From positions 1 to 64,000 of the forward strand of contig NZ_SUPW01000007.1 of NCBI RefSeq assembly GCF_013337285.1: 64,000 nt of DNA, written 5' to 3'. This DNA is from Agrobacterium tumefaciens (GTDB lineage Bacteria > Pseudomonadota > Alphaproteobacteria > Rhizobiales > Rhizobiaceae). Both the position numbers and the translations under genes were made by a program. Under the pieces are notes generated by a model, which saw nothing but the letters and a program-made list of their open reading frames with translations, was not told the DNA's origin and searched no databases. Shown piece after piece: positions 11,047 through 20,079 of the stretch (positions are counted from its first letter, which is position 1; every line of letters starts with the position of its first letter).

Positions 11047-12324
11047 TCAAGCCTTATCGAGACCGTAGGCGGAATGCAAAGTGCGAACGGCAAGTTCGGC
11101 GTAGGCGCCATCGATCAGGATCGAAATCTTGATCTCTGACGTGGTGATGGCCTTGATGTTGATGTTCTTCTCGGCAAGCGCCTTGAAGGCGCTCGCGGCA
11201 ACGCCGGCGTGGCTGCGCATGCCGATACCGATGACCGAAACCTTGGCGAGACCCGTCTCGTTCTGGGCAACGTCGAAGCCGATCTGGGCCTTGTTCTCGT
11301 CGAGAACCTTGAGAGCCTTGGCAACGTCACCCGAAGGAACGGTGAAAGTCATGTCGGTGCGCGAGCCATCTTCGGAGATGTTCTGCACGATCATGTCAAC
11401 ATTGATATGCGCTTCTGCGAGCGGACCGAAGATCGCGGCGGAAACGCCCGGACGGTCGGCCACGCGGCGCAGCGAAATCTGTGCTTCATCCTTGGCATAG
11501 GCGATGCCGGTTACGACTTCCTGTTCCACGATTTCATCCTCGTCACAAATCAAAGTACCGGGCGGGTTGATGAGGTCGCCCATGCCCGGCGCATCGGGAT
11601 CCTCGAAACTGGAGCGAACGAAGGTGCGCACCTTGTGTACCATGGCAAGCTCGACGGAGCGAACCTGCAGAACCTTCGCGCCGAGAGACGCCATTTCAAG
11701 CATTTCCTCGAAGGCGATCTTCTTCATGCGGCGAGCCTTGGGCTCGATGCGGGGATCGGTGGTGTAGACGCCATCGACATCGGTATAGATATCGCAACGA
11801 TCCGCCTTCACGGCCGCAGCAATAGCCACAGCCGACGTGTCCGATCCGCCGCGACCGAGCGTCGCGATGCGGTTATCCGGACCGATGCCCTGGAAACCGG
11901 CAACGACGGCAACCTGACCTTCGCCCATGCGGTGAACGATATCCGAACCGTCAATCTCGAGGATGCGGGCGGCGCCATGCGCATTATCGGTGCGGATAGG
12001 GATCTGCCAGCCCTGCCATGAGCGCGCGTTGATGCCCATGGACTGCAGCGTAATCGCCAGCAGACCTGACGTCACCTGCTCGCCGGATGCGACGACCGCA
12101 TCATATTCGCGCGCATCATAGAAGGAGGCGGCGTTGGTGCCGGCCACCTTCGCAGCATTCTGCACCCAGTCCACCAATTCGTTGGTTTTGCCGGACATGG
12201 CGGAAACGACCACGGCCACTTCATGGCCGGCATCCACTTCGCGTTTCACATGCCGTGCGACATTGTGAATGCGTTCGAGGTTCGCGACGGACGTGCCGCC
12301 GAATTTCATGACAATGCGAGCCAT
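11047..12324 (-). CDS. lysC: Aspartate kinase
   Basis: The enzyme phosphorylates aspartate, the first step toward lysine, threonine, methionine and diaminopimelate. The 425-residue protein opens with the kinase motif KFGGTSV and carries two ACT domains in the C-terminal third (about 265-420) for feedback inhibition. The ATG at 12322-12324 was chosen over a frame extending 32 codons further, because homologues begin ARIVMKFGG. ubiG, often the neighbour of lysC in rhizobia, is not seen here; a DEAD-box helicase gene lies on the other side. Confidence 0.95.
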   Translation of the reverse strand: MARIVMKFGGTSVANLERIHNVARHVKREVDAGHEVAVVVSAMSGKTNELVDWVQNAAKVAGTNAASFYDAREYDAVVASGEQVTSGLLAITLQSMGINARSWQGWQIPIRTDNAHGAARILEIDGSDIVHRMGEGQVAVVAGFQGIGPDNRIATLGRGGSDTSAVAIAAAVKADRCDIYTDVDGVYTTDPRIEPKARRMKKIAFEEMLEMASLGAKVLQVRSVELAMVHKVRTFVRSSFEDPDAPGMGDLINPPGTLICDEDEIVEQEVVTGIAYAKDEAQISLRRVADRPGVSAAIFGPLAEAHINVDMIVQNISEDGSRTDMTFTVPSGDVAKALKVLDENKAQIGFDVAQNETGLAKVSVIGIGMRSHAGVAASAFKALAEKNINIKAITTSEIKISILIDGAYAELAVRTLHSAYGLDKA

Positions 12325-12714
12325 AGCCTTGACCAGTACATCCCTTTTTTCCGCCAGCCGGTTTTCACCCGGTGTGGACAAGAACAAACCCAGTCGGCCC
12401 TTCCTGACAAAGAGCCTCAAGTTGCGGGTCTCTTAGCGAAAAGGCGGGGGGCACGCAATGCCGTTTATGAACCATGCGGTACGCCTTTTGGCCGACCTTC
12501 GCGACGGACGGTGACGGGCTGGAACAGAAGGCGGGAGAAAGTACCCGTAAAAGAGCGTACCGCAGTGCACTGTACAAACGGGCCTATTCGCAGTATGAGC
12601 GCGGGCAATGCAACCGGCCAGATGGCCGAAATGGCCAGTATCGGCTGCCCCGGAGACTTTAGAACCTATTGGTTTCGGGCGGATGCGGGCAGCTTCATAT
12701 CCGAAAGACGGTAG
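12325..12714. other. 390-bp divergent intergenic region between lysC and the RNA helicase gene
   Basis: It holds the divergent promoters of lysC and the helicase, but no gene I can support. About 100-200 bases probably form the helicase 5' leader, which contains a repeated GGCC-rich motif near 12613-12636. Long leaders are common for cold-induced helicases. That role is inference. Confidence 0.4.
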
Positions 12715-14562
12715 ATGACAGACACCCAGGGTATCGCCCCGGCGATCGCGCAGGCGTTGGAAAAACGCGGTTACAAAGACTTGACCCCCGTACAGGAGGC
12801 GATGCTTTCGCCTGAACTCGCCGACAAGGATGCGCTGGTTTCCGCGCAGACCGGCTCCGGCAAGACGGTTGCCTTCGGCATTGCGCTTGCAACCACGCTG
12901 CTGCGTGACACAAATCGTTTCGGTCAGGCCTCCGCACCCCTGGCGCTTGCCATTGCGCCAACCCGCGAACTGGCCATGCAGGTCAAGCGCGAGCTGGAAT
13001 GGCTTTATGAATTCACCGGCGTCTCGATTGCATCCTGCGTCGGCGGCATGGATATCCGCAGCGAGCGCCGGGCGCTGGAACGCGGCGCTCATATCGTTGT
13101 CGGCACACCTGGCCGTCTCTGCGATCATATCAAGCGCAACGCGCTCGATCTGTCCTCGCTGCGCGCCGTGGTGCTGGACGAAGCCGACGAGATGCTCGAT
13201 CTCGGTTTCCGTGAAGATCTGGAATTCATTCTGGAAGAATCGCCCGCCGATCGCCGCACGCTGATGTTCTCGGCCACCGTTCCGCGCAGCATCGCCAAGC
13301 TTGCCGAAAGCTACCAGAAGAACGCCGTGCGCATCGCCACCGCTTCCGAGCAGAAGCAGCATGTGGATATTGAATATCGCGCCCTGCTGGTGTCGCCTTC
13401 CGATCGTGAGAACGCCATCATCAACGCGCTGCGCTTTTACGAAGCCCGCAACGCCATCGTGTTCTGCTCCACCCGCGCCGCCGTCAACCACCTGACGGCC
13501 CGCCTGAACAATCGCGGCTTCTCCGTCGTGGCTCTCTCCGGCGAACTGACACAGAACGAGCGCACCCACGCCCTGCAGGCCATGCGTGACGGCCGCGCCC
13601 GCGTTTGCGTGGCGACCGACGTTGCCGCCCGCGGCATCGACCTGCCGGGTCTGGAACTCGTCATCCATGCCGACCTGCCGACCAATTCGGAAACGCTTCT
13701 GCACCGTTCGGGCCGCACCGGCCGCGCCGGTCAGAAGGGCGTCAGCGCCATCATTGTGCCGGTAAGCCAGCGCCGCAAGGCCGAACGCCTTCTCGAAGGC
13801 GCCAAGGTCAGCCCGGCATGGGTTCGTCCGCCCTCCGTCGAAGAGATCGTCGAGCGCGACGGCGCAAGGCTTCTGGCCGATCCGACACTCAGCGAAGCGG
13901 TGGCTGAGGACGAACGCGATTTCGTCAACCAGCTGCTCGAACAGCATGGCGCGGAAAAAGTCGCCGCCGCCTTCGTGCGCCTTTATCATGCGGGACGCTC
14001 GGCCCCCGAAGACATCTTCGAAGTCGCGCTCGACAACACCCGCAAGCCGCGCCGCGACAGTTTCGAAACGGTCGAAAACAACGCGCCGCGCCGCGAACGG
14101 TCCGACTTCTCCGACAGCGCGTGGTTCTCGCTGTCCGTCGGCCGCAAGCAGAGCGCCGAGCCGCGCTGGCTTATCCCGATGCTGTGCCGTTTCGGCAAGA
14201 TCACCCGCCAGGATATCGGCGCGATCCGCATGCAGCAGACGGAAACCTTCGTGGAACTGGCGGCCGACGCCGTCGACCGTTTCACCTCCGCCATCGGCAA
14301 GGACATGATGCTCGAAAAGGGCATTCGCCTGAAGCAGATGGAAGGCAAGCCGGAAATGACCGGCAACGCCCGTGAAGACACAAGGCCCGCCACAGCGCAG
14401 CGCAAATTCACGAAATCCGACAATGCGAGCGCGCCGCGCGACGACCGCAAGGGTGATGACAAGCCCTGGAAGAAGAAAAAGGCATTCGGCGACAAGCCTA
14501 AATACGAAGGCAAGAAGGACAAGCCGTTCGAAAAGCGTGGGCCGAAGCCGACGAAGGGCTAA
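12715..14562 (+). CDS. DEAD-box ATP-dependent RNA helicase (CsdA/DbpA type)
   Basis: This 615-residue helicase has the full motif set: Q-motif region DLTPVQ, motif I AQTGSGKT, Ia PTRELA, II DEAD, III SAT and VI HRSGRTGRAG. The helicase core covers about 1-370. A DbpA-like RNA-binding domain follows (about 460-535, WFSLSVGRKQ and FVELAADAVDRF). The tail is lysine-rich and disordered. Proteins of this kind remodel ribosomal precursors or assist RNA decay, often in the cold. It is a single-gene unit with an intergenic hairpin and a strong terminator behind it. Confidence 0.93.
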   Translation: MTDTQGIAPAIAQALEKRGYKDLTPVQEAMLSPELADKDALVSAQTGSGKTVAFGIALATTLLRDTNRFGQASAPLALAIAPTRELAMQVKRELEWLYEFTGVSIASCVGGMDIRSERRALERGAHIVVGTPGRLCDHIKRNALDLSSLRAVVLDEADEMLDLGFREDLEFILEESPADRRTLMFSATVPRSIAKLAESYQKNAVRIATASEQKQHVDIEYRALLVSPSDRENAIINALRFYEARNAIVFCSTRAAVNHLTARLNNRGFSVVALSGELTQNERTHALQAMRDGRARVCVATDVAARGIDLPGLELVIHADLPTNSETLLHRSGRTGRAGQKGVSAIIVPVSQRRKAERLLEGAKVSPAWVRPPSVEEIVERDGARLLADPTLSEAVAEDERDFVNQLLEQHGAEKVAAAFVRLYHAGRSAPEDIFEVALDNTRKPRRDSFETVENNAPRRERSDFSDSAWFSLSVGRKQSAEPRWLIPMLCRFGKITRQDIGAIRMQQTETFVELAADAVDRFTSAIGKDMMLEKGIRLKQMEGKPEMTGNAREDTRPATAQRKFTKSDNASAPRDDRKGDDKPWKKKKAFGDKPKYEGKKDKPFEKRGPKPTKG

Positions 14563-14576
14563 GCCTACTTTATTGG

Positions 14577-14603
14577 TAATCCTCGGTTCAAGGCCGAGGA
14601 TTA
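14577..14603 (+). other. Perfect 10-bp inverted repeat after the helicase gene
   Basis: TAATCCTCGG and CCGAGGATTA enclose a 7-base loop. No T-run follows, so it is more likely an mRNA 3'-end stabiliser than an intrinsic terminator. A proper terminator comes about 30 bases later. Confidence 0.6.
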
Positions 14604-14628
14604 CGTCCGGTCAGAGACAATGCACCAC

Positions 14629-14660
14629 AAAAAAGCCCCGCGTCTGCGGGGCTTTTCTTT
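14629..14660. terminator. Bidirectional terminator between helicase and dehydrogenase genes
   Basis: AAAAGCCCCG and CGGGGCTTTT form a hairpin with flanking A and T runs. It serves the convergent genes on both sides. Confidence 0.85.
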
Positions 14661-14680
14661 TGTCTACAGAACGCCGTCAC

Positions 14681-15919
14681 TCAGAACTCAAGCGCGCGAT
14701 CGCCGTTTTCATCCTTGATGCGGTTCGGCAGACCAATCTTGTTCAGGATGTTCAGGAACGGCTTCGGCGGCAGTTCTTCCACATTGGCCATCTGCTTCAC
14801 ATCCCATTCGCCGGTGGCGATGAGCATGGCAGCGGCGACCGGGGGAACGCCGGCGGTGTAGGAAATGCCCTGCGAGCCAACTTCTTCGTAAGCTTCCTTG
14901 TGGTCGGCCACGTTGTAGATGAAGACTTCGCGTTCCTTGCCATCCTTGATGCCCTTGACGATATCGCCAATGCAGGTCTTGCCGACATAGTCAGGCGCCA
15001 GCGAGGACGGATCGGGCAGGACGGCCTTGACCAGCTTGAGCGGCACGACTTCCAGACCTTCTGCCGTCTTGACCGGCTTTTCGGACAGGAGACCGAGGTT
15101 CTTCAGCACGGTGAAGACGTTGATATAGTGATCGCCGAAGCCCATCCAGAAGCGCACATCGGCACCGTCCATATTTTTGGAAAGCGAATGCACTTCGTCA
15201 TGGCCGGTCATGTAGGCCTTCTGCTTGCCGACGACAGGCAGATCGAATTCCTGGCCGACTTCGAACATCTGGTTCGTCTGCCACTCACCCTTCTGCCAGG
15301 AATAGACAACGCCGGTGAATTCGCGGAAGTTGATTTCCGGATCGAAATTGGTCGAGAACCAGCGGCCATGGCTGCCGGCATTGATGTCGACGATATCGAC
15401 CGAGGTGACCTTGTCGAAATATTCATCCTTGGCAAGGCGGGCATAGGCATTGACCACGCCGGGGTCGAAACCGACGCCGAGAATGGCGGTGACGCCCTTT
15501 TCCTTGCACTCAGCGGCGCGCTTCCACTCGTAGTTTCCATACCACGGCGGCGCCTCGCAAATCTTGGTCGGATCCTCATGGATCGCCGTGTCCATATAGG
15601 CAACACCTGCGTCCATGCAGGCACGAAGAACGGACATATTAACGAAAGACGAACCGACATTGATGACGATTTCCACGCCGGTCTGTTTAATCAAGGCTTT
15701 CGTCGCCTCGATATCCATAGCGTCAAGCGCATGGGCCTCAAGTTTCACATCTGTCTTGAGGCTGTTCTTTTCGCGTACGGACTCGACAATCTTGCGGCAC
15801 TTTTCCAAAGTCCGTGACGCAATATGAATGTCTCCCAATACATCGCTGTTCTGGGCGCATTTATGCGCCACGACCTGTGCTACGCCACCGGCGCCGATGA
15901 TCAGAACGTTCTTCTTCAT
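14681..15919 (-). CDS. Carboxyspermidine/carboxynorspermidine dehydrogenase (saccharopine dehydrogenase family)
   Basis: This NADPH enzyme condenses putrescine (or diaminopropane) with aspartate semialdehyde to give carboxyspermidine. The 412-residue protein opens with a Rossmann glycine motif (VLIIGAGGVAQVVAHK) and belongs to the saccharopine dehydrogenase-like family. The decarboxylase that completes the route is encoded just upstream on the same strand, 60 bases away, which makes this assignment far likelier than lysine metabolism. In Agrobacterium this pathway replaces the SAM-dependent spermidine synthase route and is needed for growth (established knowledge). The start has an upstream GGAGGCATCACCTGAA. 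Confidence 0.9.
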   Translation of the reverse strand: MKKNVLIIGAGGVAQVVAHKCAQNSDVLGDIHIASRTLEKCRKIVESVREKNSLKTDVKLEAHALDAMDIEATKALIKQTGVEIVINVGSSFVNMSVLRACMDAGVAYMDTAIHEDPTKICEAPPWYGNYEWKRAAECKEKGVTAILGVGFDPGVVNAYARLAKDEYFDKVTSVDIVDINAGSHGRWFSTNFDPEINFREFTGVVYSWQKGEWQTNQMFEVGQEFDLPVVGKQKAYMTGHDEVHSLSKNMDGADVRFWMGFGDHYINVFTVLKNLGLLSEKPVKTAEGLEVVPLKLVKAVLPDPSSLAPDYVGKTCIGDIVKGIKDGKEREVFIYNVADHKEAYEEVGSQGISYTAGVPPVAAAMLIATGEWDVKQMANVEELPPKPFLNILNKIGLPNRIKDENGDRALEF

Positions 15920-15979
15920 TTCAGGTGATGCCTCCTTTTCCCCGCAGGGATAAGCTTCGTTTGATGTTGAAACAGGGTT

Positions 15980-17077
15980 TTAAGACAGGCTTTGCTCGAA
16001 ATCGGCAAAGTCGAATTCACGAACGGCGCGCACGGTGCCGTCCAGTTCCTTGATGGCGATCGCCGGCATCTTCACGCCGTTGAACCAGTTCTTCTTGACC
16101 ATGGTGTAACCGGCCGCGTCCTGGAAGGAGATGCGGTCACCGACCCTCAGCTCCTTGTCAAAGCGGAAATCGCCGAAAATATCACCGGCCAGGCAGGACT
16201 TGCCGCAGACCATATAGGGATGTTCGCCCTCGTTCGGCGAAACCTTCGCGGTTTCGCGATAGATCAGCAGATCGAGCATGTGGGCTTCGATGGAGCTGTC
16301 GACGATGGCGAGATTCTTGCCATTGAACAGCGTGTCGAGAACCGTCACCTCAAGTGTGGTGCTTTTGGTAATCGAAGCTTCGCCGGGTTCCAGATAGACC
16401 TGCACGCCATATTTTTCCGAGAACGCCCGCAGGCGGTCGCAGAACTGATCAAGCGGGTAATTGTCGCCGGTGAAATGAATGCCGCCGCCGAGGCTGACCC
16501 ATTCGGCACGTGACAGCAGCGATCCGAACTTCTCCTCGATCTGCGCCAACATACGATCGAAGAGTTCGAAATCGCCGTTTTCGCAATTGTTGTGGATCAT
16601 GAAACCGGAAATGCGGTCCATGACCTTGTCGACCTTGGCGACGTCCCATTCACCAAGACGGCTGAAAGGACGCGCGGGATCGGCAAGATCGAAACTGGAG
16701 GAGCTGACCTGCGGATTGAGACGCAGGCCACGCGTGATGCCGGCGGCCTTGTCGGCGAAACGCTCCAGCTGACCGATCGAATTGAAGATGATCTTGTCGG
16801 CGTTTGATATCACCTCGTCGATTTCGTAGTCGGCATAGGCAACGGAATAGGCGTGGGTTTCGCCACCGAATTTTTCGCGGCCAAGGCGCACCTCATAAAG
16901 CGAGGACGAGGTGGTGCCGTCCATATATTGCGACATGAAATCGAACACCGACCATGTGGCGAAGCATTTCAGCGCCAGAAGCGCCTTGGCCCCGGATTTT
17001 TCCCGCACATAAGCAATCTTCTCCATGTTTTGGAGAAGTTTTGTCTTGTCGATGAGGTAATAAGGCGTCTGAAGCAT
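15980..17077 (-). CDS. nspC: Carboxynorspermidine/carboxyspermidine decarboxylase
   Basis: This PLP-dependent fold-III (alanine racemase/ornithine decarboxylase-like) enzyme removes the carboxyl group of carboxyspermidine to give spermidine. In the 365-residue protein the PLP lysine lies near residue 43 in LLALKCFATWSVF. Glycine-rich SLGGGIHFTGDNYPLD and LEPGEA motifs follow, and VCGKSCLAGDIFGDF near the C-terminus supplies an active-site Cys. It is the first gene of a two-gene operon with the dehydrogenase. The small size and CxAGD motif set it apart from diaminopimelate decarboxylase. Confidence 0.93.
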   Translation of the reverse strand: MLQTPYYLIDKTKLLQNMEKIAYVREKSGAKALLALKCFATWSVFDFMSQYMDGTTSSSLYEVRLGREKFGGETHAYSVAYADYEIDEVISNADKIIFNSIGQLERFADKAAGITRGLRLNPQVSSSSFDLADPARPFSRLGEWDVAKVDKVMDRISGFMIHNNCENGDFELFDRMLAQIEEKFGSLLSRAEWVSLGGGIHFTGDNYPLDQFCDRLRAFSEKYGVQVYLEPGEASITKSTTLEVTVLDTLFNGKNLAIVDSSIEAHMLDLLIYRETAKVSPNEGEHPYMVCGKSCLAGDIFGDFRFDKELRVGDRISFQDAAGYTMVKKNWFNGVKMPAIAIKELDGTVRAVREFDFADFEQSLS

Positions 17078-17223
17078 GGCGTTTCACATATTGATTGAAG
17101 TCAAGGTACGTCTCGATGATGGGCCTTATATGATGCTTGTGACAGGAAAACAAATGTCCGGCACTTAATTCCCGGAAAATCGCCCCCGGCCCGGAAAGTG
17201 CTGAAAGAAACACGTCACGTTAC

Positions 17224-17248
17224 GGAACCAAGGCCGCACCGGCGCGTT
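17224..17248 (+). promoter_or_regulatory. EcfG (general stress) promoter of the DUF883/holin-X unit
   Basis: GGAAC (17224-17228), 16 bases, CGTT (17245-17248): an exact match to the alphaproteobacterial EcfG promoter. It lies about 110 bases before the DUF883 start. Confidence 0.75.
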
Positions 17249-17358
17249 TGAATGGCGGACAGGCGGGTGTTTCTTCCGCCGAAATGAAGGTTCGTGCGTG
17301 GCAGCAGTCGGTAAACATGCCGCCATCCCGTCAACGATGTTCAGGAAGGACTCCACCT

Positions 17359-17703
17359 ATGGCAAGCGTGCGTAGCAGCGTTAATGACAAGATCCAGCAA
17401 TCCCTCGAAAACGGTGATGCCGCCGACGTGGCAGCGCAGCTCGCCCAGCTTCGCGAAGATCTGGCAAATCTTGCCAAGAGTGTGAAAGCGCTCGGCGTCG
17501 GTGCCTCGCATGAGCTGAAGGCGCAGGCCGCCCGCGTGGCTGATGACGCGCTCACCGCCTCTGGCGAAATGGCCGACAGTGTGCGTAGCGAAATTTCGTC
17601 GCTGAACGATAATCTGACCGATCAGGTCCAGAGAAACCCGCTCCAGTCCCTCGGCATCGCCGTTGGCGTCGGCTTCGTGCTCGCTCTCCTCACACGTCGA
17701 TAA
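17359..17703 (+). CDS. DUF883 (YqjD/ElaB-like) membrane-anchored protein
   Basis: This small protein (114 residues) has an amphipathic, Ala/Asp-rich helical body, a predicted coiled coil with LREDLANLAKSVKAL heptads, and one C-terminal membrane helix ending in arginines (GIAVGVGFVLALLTRR). This is the layout of DUF883 proteins such as YqjD, which is reported to tie ribosomes to the inner membrane in stationary phase. The ATG at 17359 has AGGAAGGA 8 bases upstream; an upstream in-frame start lacks this. It sits 9 bases before a holin-X-like gene and carries an exact EcfG promoter, so it is a probable general stress gene. Confidence 0.85.
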   Translation: MASVRSSVNDKIQQSLENGDAADVAAQLAQLREDLANLAKSVKALGVGASHELKAQAARVADDALTASGEMADSVRSEISSLNDNLTDQVQRNPLQSLGIAVGVGFVLALLTRR

Positions 17704-17712
17704 GGCCGCATC

Positions 17713-18147
17713 ATGCTTGAGGCATTGCTGGTCTATCTGGGAGACACCCAGCGCGAAGGACGCGTGGTGACGCGGCGTCTGCGTGCCACCATAATCCTGT
17801 GGGTGCTGACCGGTGTCTTTTTCCTGATTGCCTTCGTCGCCGCCGTGGTTGCAGGGTCGATCTATCTTGCCCGGCATGTCGGCGCGGGTCCCGCCGCGCT
17901 CGTCGTCGCGGGCACCGCGTTTCTGCTCGGCGTCATCATGCTGGTAGCGCTGGCAATCGTAAAAAGGCCCAGAGCCTATGCCGCACGGCCGGTAGCACCT
18001 TTGACGGCTGCTCCGCTGACGGCAGCCCCCCTCGCCTTGCAGTCACTGTTGACGCTGGCGATCCAGGCGCGGCCCTATGCGACGCTCGCTGTTGCCATGG
18101 CCGCCGGTTTCTTGGCGACAAGGGCCAATACGAGGAAAAAGAAATAA
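17713..18147 (+). CDS. Phage holin family (holin superfamily III / holin-X-like) membrane protein
   Basis: This 144-residue protein has two strong hydrophobic helices (about 27-51 and 57-80) after a basic N-terminus. An Ala/Pro-rich segment, a third weaker hydrophobic stretch and a basic C-terminal tail follow. The pattern matches the holin-X/YqjE family found beside DUF883 genes (the yqjD-yqjE arrangement). Despite the family name no phage genes are near, so it is likely a chromosomal envelope stress protein. Co-transcription with the DUF883 gene is expected from the 9-bp gap. Confidence 0.8.
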   Translation: MLEALLVYLGDTQREGRVVTRRLRATIILWVLTGVFFLIAFVAAVVAGSIYLARHVGAGPAALVVAGTAFLLGVIMLVALAIVKRPRAYAARPVAPLTAAPLTAAPLALQSLLTLAIQARPYATLAVAMAAGFLATRANTRKKK

Positions 18148-18169
18148 ACACGCCTTCGGGCGTGTTTTA
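18146..18169 (+). terminator. UUCG-loop terminator of the holin-X-like gene
   Basis: AAACACGCC-TTCG-GGCGTGTTT hairpin directly after the stop codon, followed by T-rich sequence. Confidence 0.8.
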
Positions 18170-18194
18170 TGCACTTCCGCAGACCCTCATAAAA

Positions 18195-18231
18195 GCTGTG
18201 CATCCAGATGATGGATGCGCAGTTTTTTTTA
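18195..18231 (+). terminator. Second terminator before galE
   Basis: CTGTGCATCC and GGATGCGCAG pair around a 7-base loop and are followed by eight T residues. It insulates galE from the stress operon upstream. Confidence 0.8.
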
Positions 18232-18340
18232 TGTTACGCGCAATGGATAGACTGGCAAATGGCGTCCCGCGCCACGCCGCCCTTATTTGAACAAAGTGAC
18301 ATACAGTCTCGGCGCGTCCGTATTTATTGAAAGGCGTTTG

Positions 18341-19324
18341 ATGAAGAAGAAAGTCCTTGTCGTTGGCGGTGCCGGTTATATCGGTTCGCACACCTGCCTT
18401 CTCCTCTCTGAGCGAGGATATGAACCGGTTGTTTTCGACAATCTGTCCAATGGACATGAGGAATTCGTCCGCTGGGGGCCCTTCGAACAGGGTGATATTC
18501 GCGACCGGGCGCGGCTGGACGAAGTCTTCGCCAAACACCAGCCGGAAGCCGTTCTGCATTTTGCGGCGCTGATCGAAGTCGGCGAATCGGTGAAGCAGCC
18601 CGTCGCCTTTTACGATAATAACGTCATCGGCTCGCTCAACCTTCTGTCCGCCGCGATTGATGCCGGCGTCACCGCCTTCGTCTTTTCCTCCACCTGCGCC
18701 ACTTACGGATTGCCGGAGCAGGTGCCGATCGACGAGACGCACCGGCAGGCGCCGATCAACCCCTATGGCCGCACCAAATGGGTGGTGGAGCAGGCGCTGA
18801 AGGATTACAGCACCTATAAGGGCCTGCGCTCGGTCATGCTGCGCTACTTCAATGCCGCGGGCGCGGATTTCGAGGGCCGTATCGGCGAGTGGCACAAGCC
18901 GGAAACCCACGCCATCCCGCTCGCCATCGAGGCCGCACTCGGACGACGTCAGGGCTTCAAGGTGTTCGGCACGGATTACGACACCCGGGACGGCACCTGC
19001 GTGCGCGATTACATTCACATCCTCGATCTCGCTGACGCACATGTGCGGGCGGTGGATTATCTGCTGGCCGGCGGCGAAACCGTCGAACTCAACCTCGGCA
19101 CCGGCACCGGCACCACGGTAAAGGAACTGCTGGCGGCAATTTCCGAGGTGTCGGGCCGCCCCTTCCCGGTCGAATATACCGGCCGGCGCGACGGCGACTC
19201 CACCACACTCGTGGCCAATAACGACAAGGCTAAAGAGGTTCTGGGCTGGGAACCGCGTTATTCCCTGTCGGATATCATCAAATCCGCCTGGGCATGGCAT
19301 TCATCCCGCAACGCCGGCGATTAA
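18341..19324 (+). CDS. exoB: UDP-glucose 4-epimerase (GalE/ExoB)
   Basis: The enzyme interconverts UDP-glucose and UDP-galactose; in rhizobia and Agrobacterium this copy is usually called exoB and feeds succinoglycan and LPS synthesis. The 327-residue extended-SDR protein has the NAD motif GGAGYIGSH, catalytic Ser/Thr in SSTCATYG, and the Tyr-x-x-x-Lys pair in NPYGRTKW. The start at 18341 follows GAAAGG at 7 bases; an 18-codon upstream extension is open but lacks support. The name exoB relies on my recollection of the Agrobacterium gene, so galE is an equally valid label. Confidence 0.92.
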   Translation: MKKKVLVVGGAGYIGSHTCLLLSERGYEPVVFDNLSNGHEEFVRWGPFEQGDIRDRARLDEVFAKHQPEAVLHFAALIEVGESVKQPVAFYDNNVIGSLNLLSAAIDAGVTAFVFSSTCATYGLPEQVPIDETHRQAPINPYGRTKWVVEQALKDYSTYKGLRSVMLRYFNAAGADFEGRIGEWHKPETHAIPLAIEAALGRRQGFKVFGTDYDTRDGTCVRDYIHILDLADAHVRAVDYLLAGGETVELNLGTGTGTTVKELLAAISEVSGRPFPVEYTGRRDGDSTTLVANNDKAKEVLGWEPRYSLSDIIKSAWAWHSSRNAGD

Positions 19325-19340
19325 GCGGCCCGTGGGCCAA

Positions 19341-19373
19341 AACAAAAAAGACACCGGCCACTGGCCGGTGTCT
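19341..19373 (-). terminator. Terminator of the PRC-barrel gene
   Basis: GACACCGGCCA and TGGCCGGTGTC form a hairpin. On the minus strand it is followed by a T-run (plus-strand AACAAAAAAG). It lies between convergent galE and the PRC-barrel gene and is oriented for the latter. Confidence 0.8.
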
Positions 19374-19423
19374 CTCGCGGGACGGCTGAAGCCAACTCCC
19401 GCTCCTGCCTCCCAGGTATGGAA

Positions 19424-19999
19424 TTAAGGCTTGGTGGCGGATGTGGTCGTGCTGTCAGGTGCCGCCGGGGTTGCCGCGTTCTTCTCGCTGGTCTTCTGTT
19501 CCAGCGTCTTGAACTCAGGTGCACTCTTTAGGGTTTCCGCCGTTTCGGTCGTCGTCAGGCGGATGGTGCCATCCTGCGCATTGCGCGTCATCGTCACCTT
19601 GTCCATGGGCACGGCTACATCCTTGGCGCCGATGCCGAGGAAACCGCCAACGCCGATCACGGCTGCGACCAGACCGCCATCTTCTTCCATGATGAGGTTG
19701 GTGACGTTACCGATGCTTTCATCGGCTGCGGTGTAGACCGACTTACCAATATAGTCATTGGCGCTGATCTGCGTTTCACCCTGCTCGGTGATGTAAGCGC
19801 CACCCGTCGTTGTGGCCGCGCTGTCATTAGCAGCAGGAGCCGCAGGCGTCATCGGAGTGGCAGGCGGCGTTGCCGGCTCTGTCTGCGCACCCGGATTTGC
19901 CGGAGCAGGCTGGGTGGTGCCCTGAGCGATGGCAAGCGGCGCGAAAGCCGTCGTGCCCATCAGGGCTGCGGTGACGAGTATCGTAAGTTTCTGTGCCAT
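19424..19999 (-). CDS. Secreted PRC-barrel domain protein
   Basis: This 191-residue protein has a Sec signal peptide (MAQKLTILVTAALMGTTAFA...IAQ), then a Pro/Ala/Thr-rich linker. A PRC-barrel domain covers about 75-150 (ISANDYIGKSVYTAADESIG, VIGVGGFLGIGAKDVAVP). A polar tail ends the protein. Periplasmic PRC-barrel proteins of this type are common in rhizobia and often stress-induced; their binding partners are not known. The start at 19999 is supported by GAAAGGAAGG. An exact EcfG promoter lies about 80 bases upstream. Confidence 0.87.
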   Translation of the reverse strand: MAQKLTILVTAALMGTTAFAPLAIAQGTTQPAPANPGAQTEPATPPATPMTPAAPAANDSAATTTGGAYITEQGETQISANDYIGKSVYTAADESIGNVTNLIMEEDGGLVAAVIGVGGFLGIGAKDVAVPMDKVTMTRNAQDGTIRLTTTETAETLKSAPEFKTLEQKTSEKNAATPAAPDSTTTSATKP

Positions 20000-20079
20000 T
20001 TCGTACCTTCCTTTCATCGTTCTCAACTGGCCGAGCGGGAATGAATTTCGCTTCCGCTCGCTGGCCGGTTCGTCTTGCA

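Noticed and set aside
17713-18147. Prophage remnant suggested by the holin-like gene
   Set aside because: No endolysin, tail, integrase or attachment repeats are near; the DUF883 partner and EcfG promoter indicate a chromosomal stress gene.
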